From positions 248,001-312,000 of the forward strand of contig NZ_CP159486.1 in NCBI RefSeq assembly GCF_041902845.1: a DNA stretch of 64,000 nt, given 5' to 3'. Shown in pieces: positions 8,165 to 15,039 of this stretch. Positions within the stretch are counted from its first letter, which is position 1, and every line of letters begins with the position of its first letter. Source of the stretch: Limibacterium fermenti (GTDB lineage Bacteria; Bacteroidota; Bacteroidia; Bacteroidales; Dysgonomonadaceae). Position numbers and translations under genes: made by a program. Under the pieces are notes generated by a model, which was given only the letters and a program-made list of their open reading frames with translations, had not been told where the DNA came from and did no database searches.

Positions 8165-8237
8165 GATTAAAGAAATAAAATACATAAAATTAGAAGAATC
8201 GCTCATTTATTGTATTCTTATTATTTTAATTTCAGCA

Positions 8238-9005
8238 ATGAATAACAAACTTATAGAGAAGAGATATAGTAGAAACCGCATTTATTTGCGCGCCGAAGAA
8301 CAGCTATTTATTAAAAGCCATAAAATTCTGCTTGCAGGGGCGGGTATCGGAAGTAATATTGCCGAGTGTGCATTGCGTTTTGGATTTGAATCACTAACCA
8401 TTGTAGACGGGGATTTAGTAGAGGAATCAAACCTAAACCGACAGAATTACCAAATGCAGGATATCGGCAAGCCTAAGGCCGAAGCGCTCAAAAAACGCTT
8501 GTTGAACATCAATCCACAAGCCAATATCATGGCAATAAGCACCTTTATCGACGATACAAATGTGGAAGAATTGCTAAAAGGGCAGGATATTGCCGTCAAT
8601 GCACTTGATTTTAAATCGGAGATACCCTTTGTTTTCGACGAATGTTGTCAGAAGCATCACATTCCGGTTATCCATCCTTATAACCTCGGCTGGATCGGTT
8701 TGGTTGTGGTAGTAATGCCGGGCGGCAACCAATTAAGAGAGGTCAGCGATAATTGGGAGAATTTCGAAGTGAAGTTTGTGGAACATCTCATCCACGATTT
8801 CAACTTGAAGATACAGCCCGAATCAGGGTTTGAAGAAATTATCACGCAGTTCAAAAACGAGAAAGAGATTTTGCCCCCACCCCAACTCTCCGTCGCGTCA
8901 TGGATAGTAGCCGGCTTGTGCACCAACTTGATGTTTTACATTGCTACAGGGCTGGAAGTGAAACAATATCCCCAATTTTATATGGCATCCGCTCTATTTC
9001 CATAG
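8238..9005 (+). CDS. ThiF/MoeB/HesA-type (E1-like) adenylating enzyme
   Basis: A 255-residue protein of the E1-like superfamily. It has a nucleotide-binding AGAGIGSNIAE (about residues 34-44), the DGDLVEESNLNRQ loop (about 60-72), which carries the Asp and Arg that contact ATP, and the IGKPKAEALKKRL helix. The paired CxxC zinc motifs of MoeB/ThiF are not seen. An ECC pair sits near residues 136-138, and there is no obvious catalytic-cysteine domain or ubiquitin-like partner gene. Family members adenylate the C-terminus of a small protein or peptide. Here it is a stand-alone gene convergent with the LuxR-type regulator. A role in making a peptide-derived signal or in modifying a toxin-locus product is conceivable but unproved. 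Confidence 0.88.
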   Translation: MNNKLIEKRYSRNRIYLRAEEQLFIKSHKILLAGAGIGSNIAECALRFGFESLTIVDGDLVEESNLNRQNYQMQDIGKPKAEALKKRLLNINPQANIMAISTFIDDTNVEELLKGQDIAVNALDFKSEIPFVFDECCQKHHIPVIHPYNLGWIGLVVVVMPGGNQLREVSDNWENFEVKFVEHLIHDFNLKIQPESGFEEIITQFKNEKEILPPPQLSVASWIVAGLCTNLMFYIATGLEVKQYPQFYMASALFP

Positions 9006-9039
9006 AAATCCTATCCGATATTTCCGGGCTGTACAGGTT

Positions 9040-9795
9040 TTACAATAAATTATTATTAATGGCATACGAGATGGCCTCCGTAATATTTTCCACTTCCAAT
9101 TTCTCGAAGATCCGGCGTTTATAAGTTTTTACCGTATCCAACGATTTAGATACATGTTCCGAAATATCCTTCATCGTATAGCCCTGCATCGATAGGCGGA
9201 GTACCTCCTTTTCTTCTTCTTTCAGGATAATTCTTGCACATTCGTGCCATTTCCTATCCACCGGACTATATTTCCAATGTCCGGTATATCCTCTACGGGC
9301 AATTTCCATATTACCGGGTTTGGTTTTCGAGGAAAAGGATACCGTACAAAGCGATAACCACACTTTATTGCCGTTTAAACGCAAGGGCGTAATCTTATGG
9401 TTGATAAGCAACGGCTTGCCGGGCGAAGGCTTGATATGAAAATCGTAGCTAAGGGTATACTCCAACCGGTTTGCCGGCGGAACGGATTCCGTGAAAGTAA
9501 ACCCGGCTCGGTTTATTTCCAACAATAACGGGATCTCCGGTTCGGGAACGAACCGAAGATAGAAATCGTATCCCATCCGCCGCACTTCTTCGGGCGACAG
9601 GCCGCAAAGGAAAAGCGGATTATCCGACACATAGAAAAAATCCTTCCGGAAATAGTCTATCACATAAATGCTTTTATAGGTCGTCCGGGCAAACGCATCT
9701 AATAACTGCACGTATGGTTCCACATACGTATATTCTTCATCAGGCACAAAACCGACCTCGTTTTCTTTGATAAAAAAAGATTCTTTTTTAGCCAT
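9040..9795 (-). CDS. PAS-type LuxR family transcriptional regulator
   Basis: A 251-residue protein. Residues about 30-150 look like a PAS-type sensor fold (SIYVIDYFRKDFFYVSDNPL and the GYDFYLRFVPEPEIPLLLEI region). The C-terminal 60 residues are a LuxR/FixJ helix-turn-helix: LKEEEKEVLRLSMQGYTMKD, ISEHVSKSLDTVKTYKRRIF, EKLEVENITEAI. It is not the classical acyl-homoserine-lactone binding domain. It is transcribed away from the acyltransferase gene at 9934, with a perfect 14-bp dyad in the 138-base gap. By analogy with LuxR-LuxI pairs it is the likely reader of that dyad. Its ligand is unknown. The start at ATG 9793-9795 is the only good one. Confidence 0.88.
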   Translation of the reverse strand: MAKKESFFIKENEVGFVPDEEYTYVEPYVQLLDAFARTTYKSIYVIDYFRKDFFYVSDNPLFLCGLSPEEVRRMGYDFYLRFVPEPEIPLLLEINRAGFTFTESVPPANRLEYTLSYDFHIKPSPGKPLLINHKITPLRLNGNKVWLSLCTVSFSSKTKPGNMEIARRGYTGHWKYSPVDRKWHECARIILKEEEKEVLRLSMQGYTMKDISEHVSKSLDTVKTYKRRIFEKLEVENITEAISYAINNNLL

Positions 9796-9860
9796 AATAG
9801 TATTGTGTATTTTTAGTCTTTGGCAAAATAAGCAAAAAAATCCAATCCGAACTACAAAAA

Positions 9861-9874
9861 TACACTTTTGTGTA
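9861..9874. promoter_or_regulatory. Lux-box-like dyad A
   Basis: Perfect dyad TACACTTTTGTGTA between the divergent LuxR-type and acyltransferase genes. Its centre (9867.5) is 37.5 bases before the last base of the TATGTTTG -7 element at 9898-9905, the same offset as dyad C has at the toxin promoter. Likely activator site for the acyltransferase gene, inferred from shared sequence and geometry. Confidence 0.8.
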
Positions 9875-9897
9875 ATACCCCTTTGGAAAGTAGTTTA

Positions 9898-9905
9898 TAT
9901 GTTTG
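9898..9905 (+). promoter_or_regulatory. -7 element of the acyltransferase gene
   Basis: TATGTTTG matches TAnnTTTG and lies 28 bases before the start codon. No TTG is found 19-21 bp upstream, so the promoter appears to lack a -33 element. This fits dependence on an activator bound at dyad A. Confidence 0.6.
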
Positions 9906-9933
9906 CGAAATTTAACACAGAAGAAATCAAAAT

Positions 9934-10578
9934 ATGGATAGATTTATCAAAGACACCGGTGCCTACACTATCTGGCAGTTATCGGACAACAATCTATATG
10001 AACTTGCGGAATTTGTGGTATGGGAAAATTATAAGCACCACACAAACGGGCAAATGAGTACAACTTCCATCTCGGAAATTGCCTGTATTCATCAGGAAGA
10101 AATGAAATACTTCAACCGCTCACGTATTTTTGTAGCAAGAAATGCAGAAAATAAAATCATCGGCACTATCCGGCTGATGCACTGGGATGGGTACGAGATG
10201 TTGCCCATACAGACATTATTTAACATCCGGTCATTAACGGACATTTCCCCCTCCGACAGCAATACGGCGATATGGCATATCGGTCGATTTGCCGTCAGTA
10301 CGGATGCGGGTCATAATGGAATATTATTATTTAAGCTATTGTTACTTTATGCAATAGCTCCGATGTTCGAATTCGATAAAGGAATCGTTTTTGCCGAATG
10401 CGATAGTAGGCTACTGCGAACAATGCGTTTGATGGGGATAGAGGCGGAATCCCTTGGTCGGGGAATAGAATATCTCGGTTCCGAAACCATTCCCATATAT
10501 GCTACCTTAAACGGAATAGGTGGTTTTTTTAAGAAAAACCGATCATTGTTAAGTAATCCATTCTGCCTCTCGGCATAA
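9934..10578 (+). CDS. LuxI/FeeM-like GNAT N-acyltransferase (putative signal synthase)
   Basis: A 214-residue protein with the layout of autoinducer and N-acyl amino acid synthases. SRIFVARNAENKIIGTIRL (about residues 63-81) corresponds to the core strand with the conserved RL. It is followed by LPIQTLF, then IWHIGRFAVS (about 112-121, equivalent to the E/G-S-R-F segment of LuxI proteins), a long helix, and a C-terminal AECDSRLLRTMRLMGIEAES region. Such enzymes join an acyl group from acyl-ACP or acyl-CoA to an amine, making a diffusible product. The acidic residues that fix S-adenosylmethionine in LuxI are not clearly matched, so an acyl-amino-acid product is as likely as a homoserine lactone. 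It is transcribed divergently from the LuxR-type gene and just upstream of the toxin genes. Confidence 0.8.
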   Translation: MDRFIKDTGAYTIWQLSDNNLYELAEFVVWENYKHHTNGQMSTTSISEIACIHQEEMKYFNRSRIFVARNAENKIIGTIRLMHWDGYEMLPIQTLFNIRSLTDISPSDSNTAIWHIGRFAVSTDAGHNGILLFKLLLLYAIAPMFEFDKGIVFAECDSRLLRTMRLMGIEAESLGRGIEYLGSETIPIYATLNGIGGFFKKNRSLLSNPFCLSA

Positions 10579-10580
10579 AC

Positions 10581-10594
10581 TACACAAAAGTGTA
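10581..10594. promoter_or_regulatory. Lux-box-like dyad B
   Basis: Perfect dyad TACACAAAAGTGTA starting 3 bases after the acyltransferase stop codon. It is the reverse complement of dyads A and C. It lies 38 bases upstream of dyad C, centre to centre, which is close to a whole number of helical turns and so could allow cooperative binding. Confidence 0.75.
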
Positions 10595-10618
10595 TTTTTC
10601 TAAGGGAGTCGCAATTAT

Positions 10619-10632
10619 TACACTTTTGTGTA
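10619..10632. promoter_or_regulatory. Lux-box-like dyad C
   Basis: Perfect dyad TACACTTTTGTGTA, identical to dyad A. It ends directly before the TTG of the toxin promoter -33 element. Its centre (10625.5) is 37.5 bases before the end of the -7 element, about -43 from the expected transcription start. That is where LuxR-class activators bind beside RNA polymerase. Confidence 0.8.
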
Positions 10633-10663
10633 TTGCAAGCCATTGCACTCCGGTGTATATTTG
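10633..10663 (+). promoter_or_regulatory. Toxin-pair promoter
   Basis: TTG (10633-10635), 20-bp spacer, and TATATTTG (10656-10663) match the Bacteroidetes consensus. Transcription would start near 10670, giving a leader of about 150 bases before the first toxin gene. Dyad C abuts the -33 element and dyad D fills the spacer. Confidence 0.7.
10644..10657. promoter_or_regulatory. Degenerate lux-box-like dyad D
   Basis: TGCACTCCGGTGTA keeps the CAC and GTG arms of the other boxes but has a TCCG centre. It lies between the -33 and -7 elements and overlaps the first two bases of the latter. A protein bound here would block polymerase, so this copy may mediate repression or feedback. Confidence 0.5.
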
Positions 10664-10766
10664 TAATAAAAAATCACACTAAACTAAATGAATGCATCCG
10701 GTATTTATAGTGCGCAATATAGAGAACGGTTGCTATGACAGTCTATAATTCAATTATTATTCATCA

Positions 10767-10806
10767 GTTTCCCATATCTTATAACGATAAATAAGAGATA
10801 GGAAAC
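10767..10806 (+). promoter_or_regulatory. Hairpin in the toxin mRNA leader
   Basis: GTTTCC (10767-10772) pairs with GGAAAC (10801-10806), and the adjoining TATCTTAT and ATAAGAGATA arms pair imperfectly. The hairpin ends 17 bases before the start codon at 10824. It may affect ribosome access or mRNA stability. Confidence 0.35.
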
Positions 10807-10823
10807 AAAAAACAAGAAAAAAA

Positions 10824-12149
10824 ATGAAAAACCTTATTCAATTTGTTTGTGCAACCATTCTTTTGGTGCAGCTTTTTTCCTGCTCACAGGAAAATGAAAT
10901 GATCGATTCGGAAAGTTTAAAAACTTCGGAAGATTCAATAGAGGAGATGGTAGACGTCAAAACAACGGGGCAGGACAGTATTGTGCTATTGTCAGTCAAT
11001 CCCGATTCTATTAAATCCAAACTTTTTAAGGGAAGAACGACACGTTCGGCCACACCAATGGCAGCCGATTACGACCCATATTTTTCATCCAACATGTATG
11101 CGATTGACGGACTTCCATTTACACTGAAAGCAAGGGATGGAAACAAATACCTATCAGCCAGCGGTAAATGGCAGGAAGTCACCTGGAGTACTACAGCCAA
11201 CTCGACAGATCAAAAGTTTTATGTAAAGGTATTACCGGCGACATCGGGTATTCCATACCTGATATATTCATACAAATCCAAGACATCGGTAAGTGTGGGG
11301 CAGTATACGGCGAACCCGAATGAAAAAATTCTTCTTACAGGCAAAGATGATTCGGGCGATTTATATAATGCATCCTGGGATTTTATCCCGTCAACTTCTT
11401 ATCCCGGATATTACGCTATAGAAAGTCAATCTTATATTGGACAAGGCAGCAGCGGTAGTTGGGGGGATATCTTTTATCATGTAGTGGAAGTGAAAGATAA
11501 AAATAAAGTCAGATACGGTCAATATACTAATAAAGCGCAACAAGAATTTGCGATCAAACCGGATGCAACATTCACATTAAAAAATGTAGAATTTGTGAAT
11601 GAATATAACGCAAAAGTTACTCGTAGAACAAATGATTCAATCAAAGTCTCATATACGAATTCTGAGAGTAGAGCAATTGGAGTAGACCTCATCTTTGATG
11701 ATATCCGAAATGTAAATTCGAATTTTATAGAAAAGAAATCCATAGCATTTAAGGTCGGATCTTCCTCGATACTTTTTAGGAGACCTACTGTCACAAATGA
11801 TAAAATAGACTTCGTTCAGGATTTATCAAAAGAGCCTGACACTTATTATCGCTCATCCCAGAAAGTTAATAATCACCTTTATGCTAAAGTTCCCGTGAGG
11901 ATTGAGCCCAAGACTAAACTATATGGGACATATTATTTTAAAGTATTTGACGTAGAAGCAGATTATGTTGCCACCATCGAATATAATGGAAAAGAAGCTA
12001 AAATATCCGGACGATGGAACGGAAGAATACATGTTGATGAAATATTTGAAACCAATATAGAAATTGTTGACTTGACGACTAATTTATCTCGTGGAACGAA
12101 AAGAGTTAATGTTAAAAATGTTAGTAAATCATCTCCTGTAATCCTATAA
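10824..12149 (+). CDS. Lipoprotein with lectin-like and probable aerolysin-type (ETX/MTX2) pore-forming regions
   Basis: A 441-residue protein with a lipoprotein signal (hydrophobic to LVQLFSC, Cys20) and a Ser/Thr-rich linker to about residue 80. Residues 95-245 form a domain with repeated KYLSASGKW, YYAIESQSYIG and W/F patterns that resemble a beta-trefoil sugar-binding module. Residues 248-425 are beta-rich with many Ser/Thr. They include VPVRIEPKTKLYGTYYFKV and KISGRWNGRIHVDE, matching the P-x-T-K...G-x-W/Y-x-G layout of aerolysin/ETX-MTX2 toxins. It is the first gene after the dyad-controlled promoter, with 7 bases to the MACPF gene. I infer a cell-surface or secreted pore-former. The aerolysin assignment is by pattern only and an adhesin is the main alternative. 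Confidence 0.6.
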   Translation: MKNLIQFVCATILLVQLFSCSQENEMIDSESLKTSEDSIEEMVDVKTTGQDSIVLLSVNPDSIKSKLFKGRTTRSATPMAADYDPYFSSNMYAIDGLPFTLKARDGNKYLSASGKWQEVTWSTTANSTDQKFYVKVLPATSGIPYLIYSYKSKTSVSVGQYTANPNEKILLTGKDDSGDLYNASWDFIPSTSYPGYYAIESQSYIGQGSSGSWGDIFYHVVEVKDKNKVRYGQYTNKAQQEFAIKPDATFTLKNVEFVNEYNAKVTRRTNDSIKVSYTNSESRAIGVDLIFDDIRNVNSNFIEKKSIAFKVGSSSILFRRPTVTNDKIDFVQDLSKEPDTYYRSSQKVNNHLYAKVPVRIEPKTKLYGTYYFKVFDVEADYVATIEYNGKEAKISGRWNGRIHVDEIFETNIEIVDLTTNLSRGTKRVNVKNVSKSSPVIL

Positions 12150-12156
12150 ATTTAAA

Positions 12157-13836
12157 ATGGAAATGAAAAAATACTTTATCTATTCTATCATATTGTTGTT
12201 TAGTGTTTCATGTAGTAACGACGAGAATTTGAATATTCTTAACAGTAACGTAAAGCAAGGAAATTCCTCTGCTGATATAATATTGCAACAAAGAAATCCA
12301 AGCCTGCCGAGAGTATGGTCTAAAAGAAAAACAAATGTTGCATCAACAAGAGCATCCTTCACAGATCCAACAGATTTTCTGGGATATTCTTATGCAATTG
12401 AAAGCGGAAACTCCATAATCGGGGATTTTCATAATGCCAAATTTCCCGTAGTAAATATGAAAAAGCTAATAGAAAGATATCCGTCTTATATTACAGCAAA
12501 AGAAATAAGAAGTTCGTATGCACATTCATACACGCATGCTTCTTTTGACCGTCTTGAACAAAATTCTTCTTATACAAGTAAGGTGAAAAAAGGCTTCTCT
12601 CTCAATATTGCGGGATTCAAACTTGGAAGAAAGAAAACGGTAACCGAGATTTTCATACGTAATTCAATGAAGGAAAAGACATCAGTTTTTGGTGAATTAA
12701 ATGTAGAAGTCATAAATGGAATGTTGTCCCTACAAACCGCAGAGAATGCAAGAAGAAGAATTGCATCGGATTACCTGGACGAATTATTTATAGATGCTTT
12801 ATATAATACCTCTATGTATGATTTATTACATAGCTACGGAGAATTTATTCTAACCGGTTATTACACCGGAGGGAGAGCATCTGCTCTATTTGCAGGAGAT
12901 TCTGAGAAAGAAACGGAATTCGCTAGTAATGAAAAGAACTTAGGAAAGGAAATAACAGCCTCTTATTCATGGAAAAAAAAAGCACCCATCGGGGCGGATA
13001 GTTTAAATAGCGTTAGCGGTGAACTCTCTATCGGAACCAATAATCGCAATGATTCGACTACTACAAAGACTTTCAGTTCGTTATATTATTCTATAAGAAC
13101 ATTTGGTGGAACCTATGGTTATAATGTAGCAACTCCCGAACTGGAATTGAATAAATATCGAATTGATTTGACACCCTGGCTGAATTCATTAAACGATCCA
13201 AAAACCCATACAATGGTAGATATTCAGGACGAAGGACTTTATCCTTTATCAGACTTTATATTGGAAGAAAATTTCAGGGATAGATATAGCGATACACATA
13301 TGGAATATCTGAATCAAAAGTATCTTGATGAACCGTTTATAGAAATAGTTAAAATATATATCCGAAAAAGTAGTTCCGGTGAAAAACTATATGCTATAGC
13401 CCCGGTCTTAAATACACGGCAAGGTGATAAAATTATATTGTATGATCCTGCGAATGATCAAGCGAGTGATGAAATTTTAAAAGCTAATAATACGAGTAGT
13501 GTCTTTACGGAAAAAAGCAATACCATTCTAAATGAAAAGAGTAAATATTATAACTTACTCATTAAGGCGAATCCTAAAACAATTATCAATCCTATTATGA
13601 GGATTCCATTATCTTTCAAAATTAACGCAATAAATGAAACGGCGGTATATAAATATAAGAATCAGAATACAAATATCTGGTACATCTATGATCCGAACGC
13701 ATTAGTCGCTTTTTCTTACTATGACGATGATTATATTTTGGAGGCGTATGGGATACTGGATTGGGTAAATTCTATTCCGGAAAAATCTATCTCCATGATG
13801 TCGCTATATCAAAGATATAGGATATTCGGTTTATAA
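12157..13836 (+). CDS. MACPF-domain lipoprotein, BSAP-like antimicrobial toxin candidate
   Basis: A 559-residue protein with a lipoprotein signal (IILLFSVSC, Cys19). The MACPF signature is HSYGEFILTGYYTGGR at about 225-240, matching the Y-G-x-x-(F/Y)-x6-G-G pattern of membrane attack complex/perforin proteins. A cluster of Ser/Thr-rich amphipathic strands lies before it and another after it (about 260-330), in the places of the two membrane-inserting hairpins. Bacteroidales secreted antimicrobial proteins (BSAPs) are MACPF proteins that kill related strains, so that role is the leading hypothesis. The region from 370 on is unassigned and may recognise the target. It is co-transcribed with the upstream aerolysin-like gene. 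A second ATG two codons in is equally usable. Confidence 0.85.
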   Translation: MEMKKYFIYSIILLFSVSCSNDENLNILNSNVKQGNSSADIILQQRNPSLPRVWSKRKTNVASTRASFTDPTDFLGYSYAIESGNSIIGDFHNAKFPVVNMKKLIERYPSYITAKEIRSSYAHSYTHASFDRLEQNSSYTSKVKKGFSLNIAGFKLGRKKTVTEIFIRNSMKEKTSVFGELNVEVINGMLSLQTAENARRRIASDYLDELFIDALYNTSMYDLLHSYGEFILTGYYTGGRASALFAGDSEKETEFASNEKNLGKEITASYSWKKKAPIGADSLNSVSGELSIGTNNRNDSTTTKTFSSLYYSIRTFGGTYGYNVATPELELNKYRIDLTPWLNSLNDPKTHTMVDIQDEGLYPLSDFILEENFRDRYSDTHMEYLNQKYLDEPFIEIVKIYIRKSSSGEKLYAIAPVLNTRQGDKIILYDPANDQASDEILKANNTSSVFTEKSNTILNEKSKYYNLLIKANPKTIINPIMRIPLSFKINAINETAVYKYKNQNTNIWYIYDPNALVAFSYYDDDYILEAYGILDWVNSIPEKSISMMSLYQRYRIFGL

Positions 13837-13847
13837 CAACATTTAAC

Positions 13848-13880
13848 AAGGAATTGTCTTGAAGCACAAGACAATTCCTT
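13848..13880 (+). terminator. Terminator after the toxin pair
   Basis: A perfect 14-bp stem AAGGAATTGTCTTG (13848-13861) with CAAGACAATTCCTT (13867-13880) and a 5-base loop. The trailing sequence is only modestly T-rich. It separates the toxin transcript from the small lipoprotein genes, and its left arm contains the -33 element of their promoter. Confidence 0.75.
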
Positions 13881-13889
13881 ATATATTTG
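13859..13889 (+). promoter_or_regulatory. Separate promoter for the small lipoprotein genes
   Basis: TTG (13859-13861), 20 bp, TATATTTG (13882-13889): the same element quality as the toxin promoter but with no TACAC-N4-GTGTA dyad. The lipoprotein start codon follows at 13916. It gives these genes expression independent of the toxin circuit. Confidence 0.65.
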
Positions 13890-13915
13890 CATCGACTTAA
13901 CAAATAAACATTTTT

Positions 13916-14365
13916 ATGAAAGCATTTAATTTCCTTATTTTATTATCAACAAGTATTTTATTGTTTGCCGGTTGTGATAAAAATGACTGCGATTGCGGCA
14001 AAGGTGATAAGGTCGAAAACTTTCAACTGACACCCGATTATTTGAAACAGACCATATGGAAAGGACGTTATAGGAATGAGTCTAAGAATGAAATCATAAG
14101 GGAAGGATATATCAATATACAGTTCTCAACTGACAAACGGGGAGAATATGAATATAAGCCAGATAACGATAAAGAACCTACCTTTGGAAATTTCCAATAT
14201 CAGATCAGCAATAAATTATTTATAATCACTGCCGATTGGTATCCTCCATTAGCCGGTGATTGGTTGATTAAATCACAAAGTAAGACAAAAATCATATTAG
14301 TACAAGATGCATTTGTCGAAGATGGTGTTAGTAAGAACATGGAATTAAACTTAGTCGAGCTATAA
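13916..14365 (+). CDS. Small lipoprotein, candidate immunity protein
   Basis: A 149-residue protein with a lipoprotein signal (STSILLFAGC, Cys20) and a short CDKNDCDCGKGD linker. About 110 beta-rich residues follow, beginning LTPDYLKQTIWKGRY, in the style of small lipocalin-like or START-like Bacteroidales lipoproteins. No known domain was recognised with certainty. It lies directly after the MACPF gene, is expressed from its own dyad-free promoter, and has a broken tandem paralog behind it. Those are features expected of a constitutively made, duplicating immunity protein. That role is an inference. Confidence 0.8.
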   Translation: MKAFNFLILLSTSILLFAGCDKNDCDCGKGDKVENFQLTPDYLKQTIWKGRYRNESKNEIIREGYINIQFSTDKRGEYEYKPDNDKEPTFGNFQYQISNKLFIITADWYPPLAGDWLIKSQSKTKIILVQDAFVEDGVSKNMELNLVEL

Positions 14366-14368
14366 ATT

Positions 14369-14694
14369 ATGAATATAAATAAATCGCACATACTCCTGCT
14401 GTCCTTATTGTTAAATATAGGCTTCGCCGGTTGCGGTAAAAATGATGCGGAAGATTTTTTCCCTTCCGGGGAATTTCTAAAAGAGACCAGTTGGGTCGGA
14501 ACGATAATGGTAGAAGAAAAAGGAGAGATTGTCAGAAGGGGAAATATCAGTTTTGTTTTACTACAGAAGCTAAAGGCTATTATAATTTACGTTGGGAGGA
14601 TGATCCGGATCAGTCAGATCGAGTGCATACTAATTACTCCATTAAGGACAAAATAATGACTTTTCGGGATGATTTTGAACGGGGGAGAGTGTGA
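14369..14694 (+). pseudogene. Frameshifted paralog of the small lipoprotein
   Basis: It starts 3 bases after the previous stop codon with a lipoprotein signal (NIGFAGC) and FLKETSWVGTIMVEEKGEIV, which aligns with LKQTIWKGRYRNESKNEIIR of the preceding gene. The frame is lost at the TTTTGTTTTA run (about 14551-14559). The next frame continues the alignment (FTTEAKGYYNLRWEDDPDQS, then YSIKDKIMTFRDDF) to a TGA at 14692-14694. The product would also lack the C-terminal 35 residues of its paralog. This is a recent duplicate that has decayed, or a phase-variable locus. Confidence 0.75.
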
Positions 14695-14699
14695 ATTTA

Positions 14700-14868
14700 A
14701 ATGCTGCGGATGACCGGTTGTTACGCCTGATGGAAGCTTTGGCTGTCACTTATCAGGAGGTTGAAGTCAAAAAAAGAATTAGACAGACGGCTGCAACGAT
14801 ATAATGAAGGTAAAACAGTGTTTTATACATCGGGTTATGCACCCATTGCGAGTCAAGCCCACAAATAA
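14700..14868 (+). pseudogene. Remnant of an addiction-module antitoxin-type gene
   Basis: One frame reads DDRLLRLMEALAVTYQEVEV. After an A-tract (14769-14775) the next frame reads KELDRRLQRYNEGKTVFYTS to a stop at 14866-14868. The LDRRLQRYNEGKTVFYTS pattern is typical of the C-termini of small antitoxin-like proteins of Bacteroidales. There is no intact start and no toxin gene next to it. A one-base slip in the A-tract is the likely lesion. Confidence 0.45.
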
Positions 14869-15039
14869 CGAAATCACATTTCGCTCACGCGGATCTGCCT
14901 CGTGCGGTTCATCATGATTCCCGGCACAAGTCCGGAGACTTGCGCCGGCGGGTATTTTCCTCCTTATTATTCCGCATGGTATGGCGGCGGGCCGGCGCTT
15001 TTCATCGCCAGCAGAACGCTCGAGCCAGTCAGCGTTCCG

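Noticed and set aside
7952..8206. 84-codon minus-strand frame upstream of the ThiF gene
   Set aside because: Very rich in F, I and L because of A+T-rich DNA. It has no domain and overlaps the ThiF promoter.
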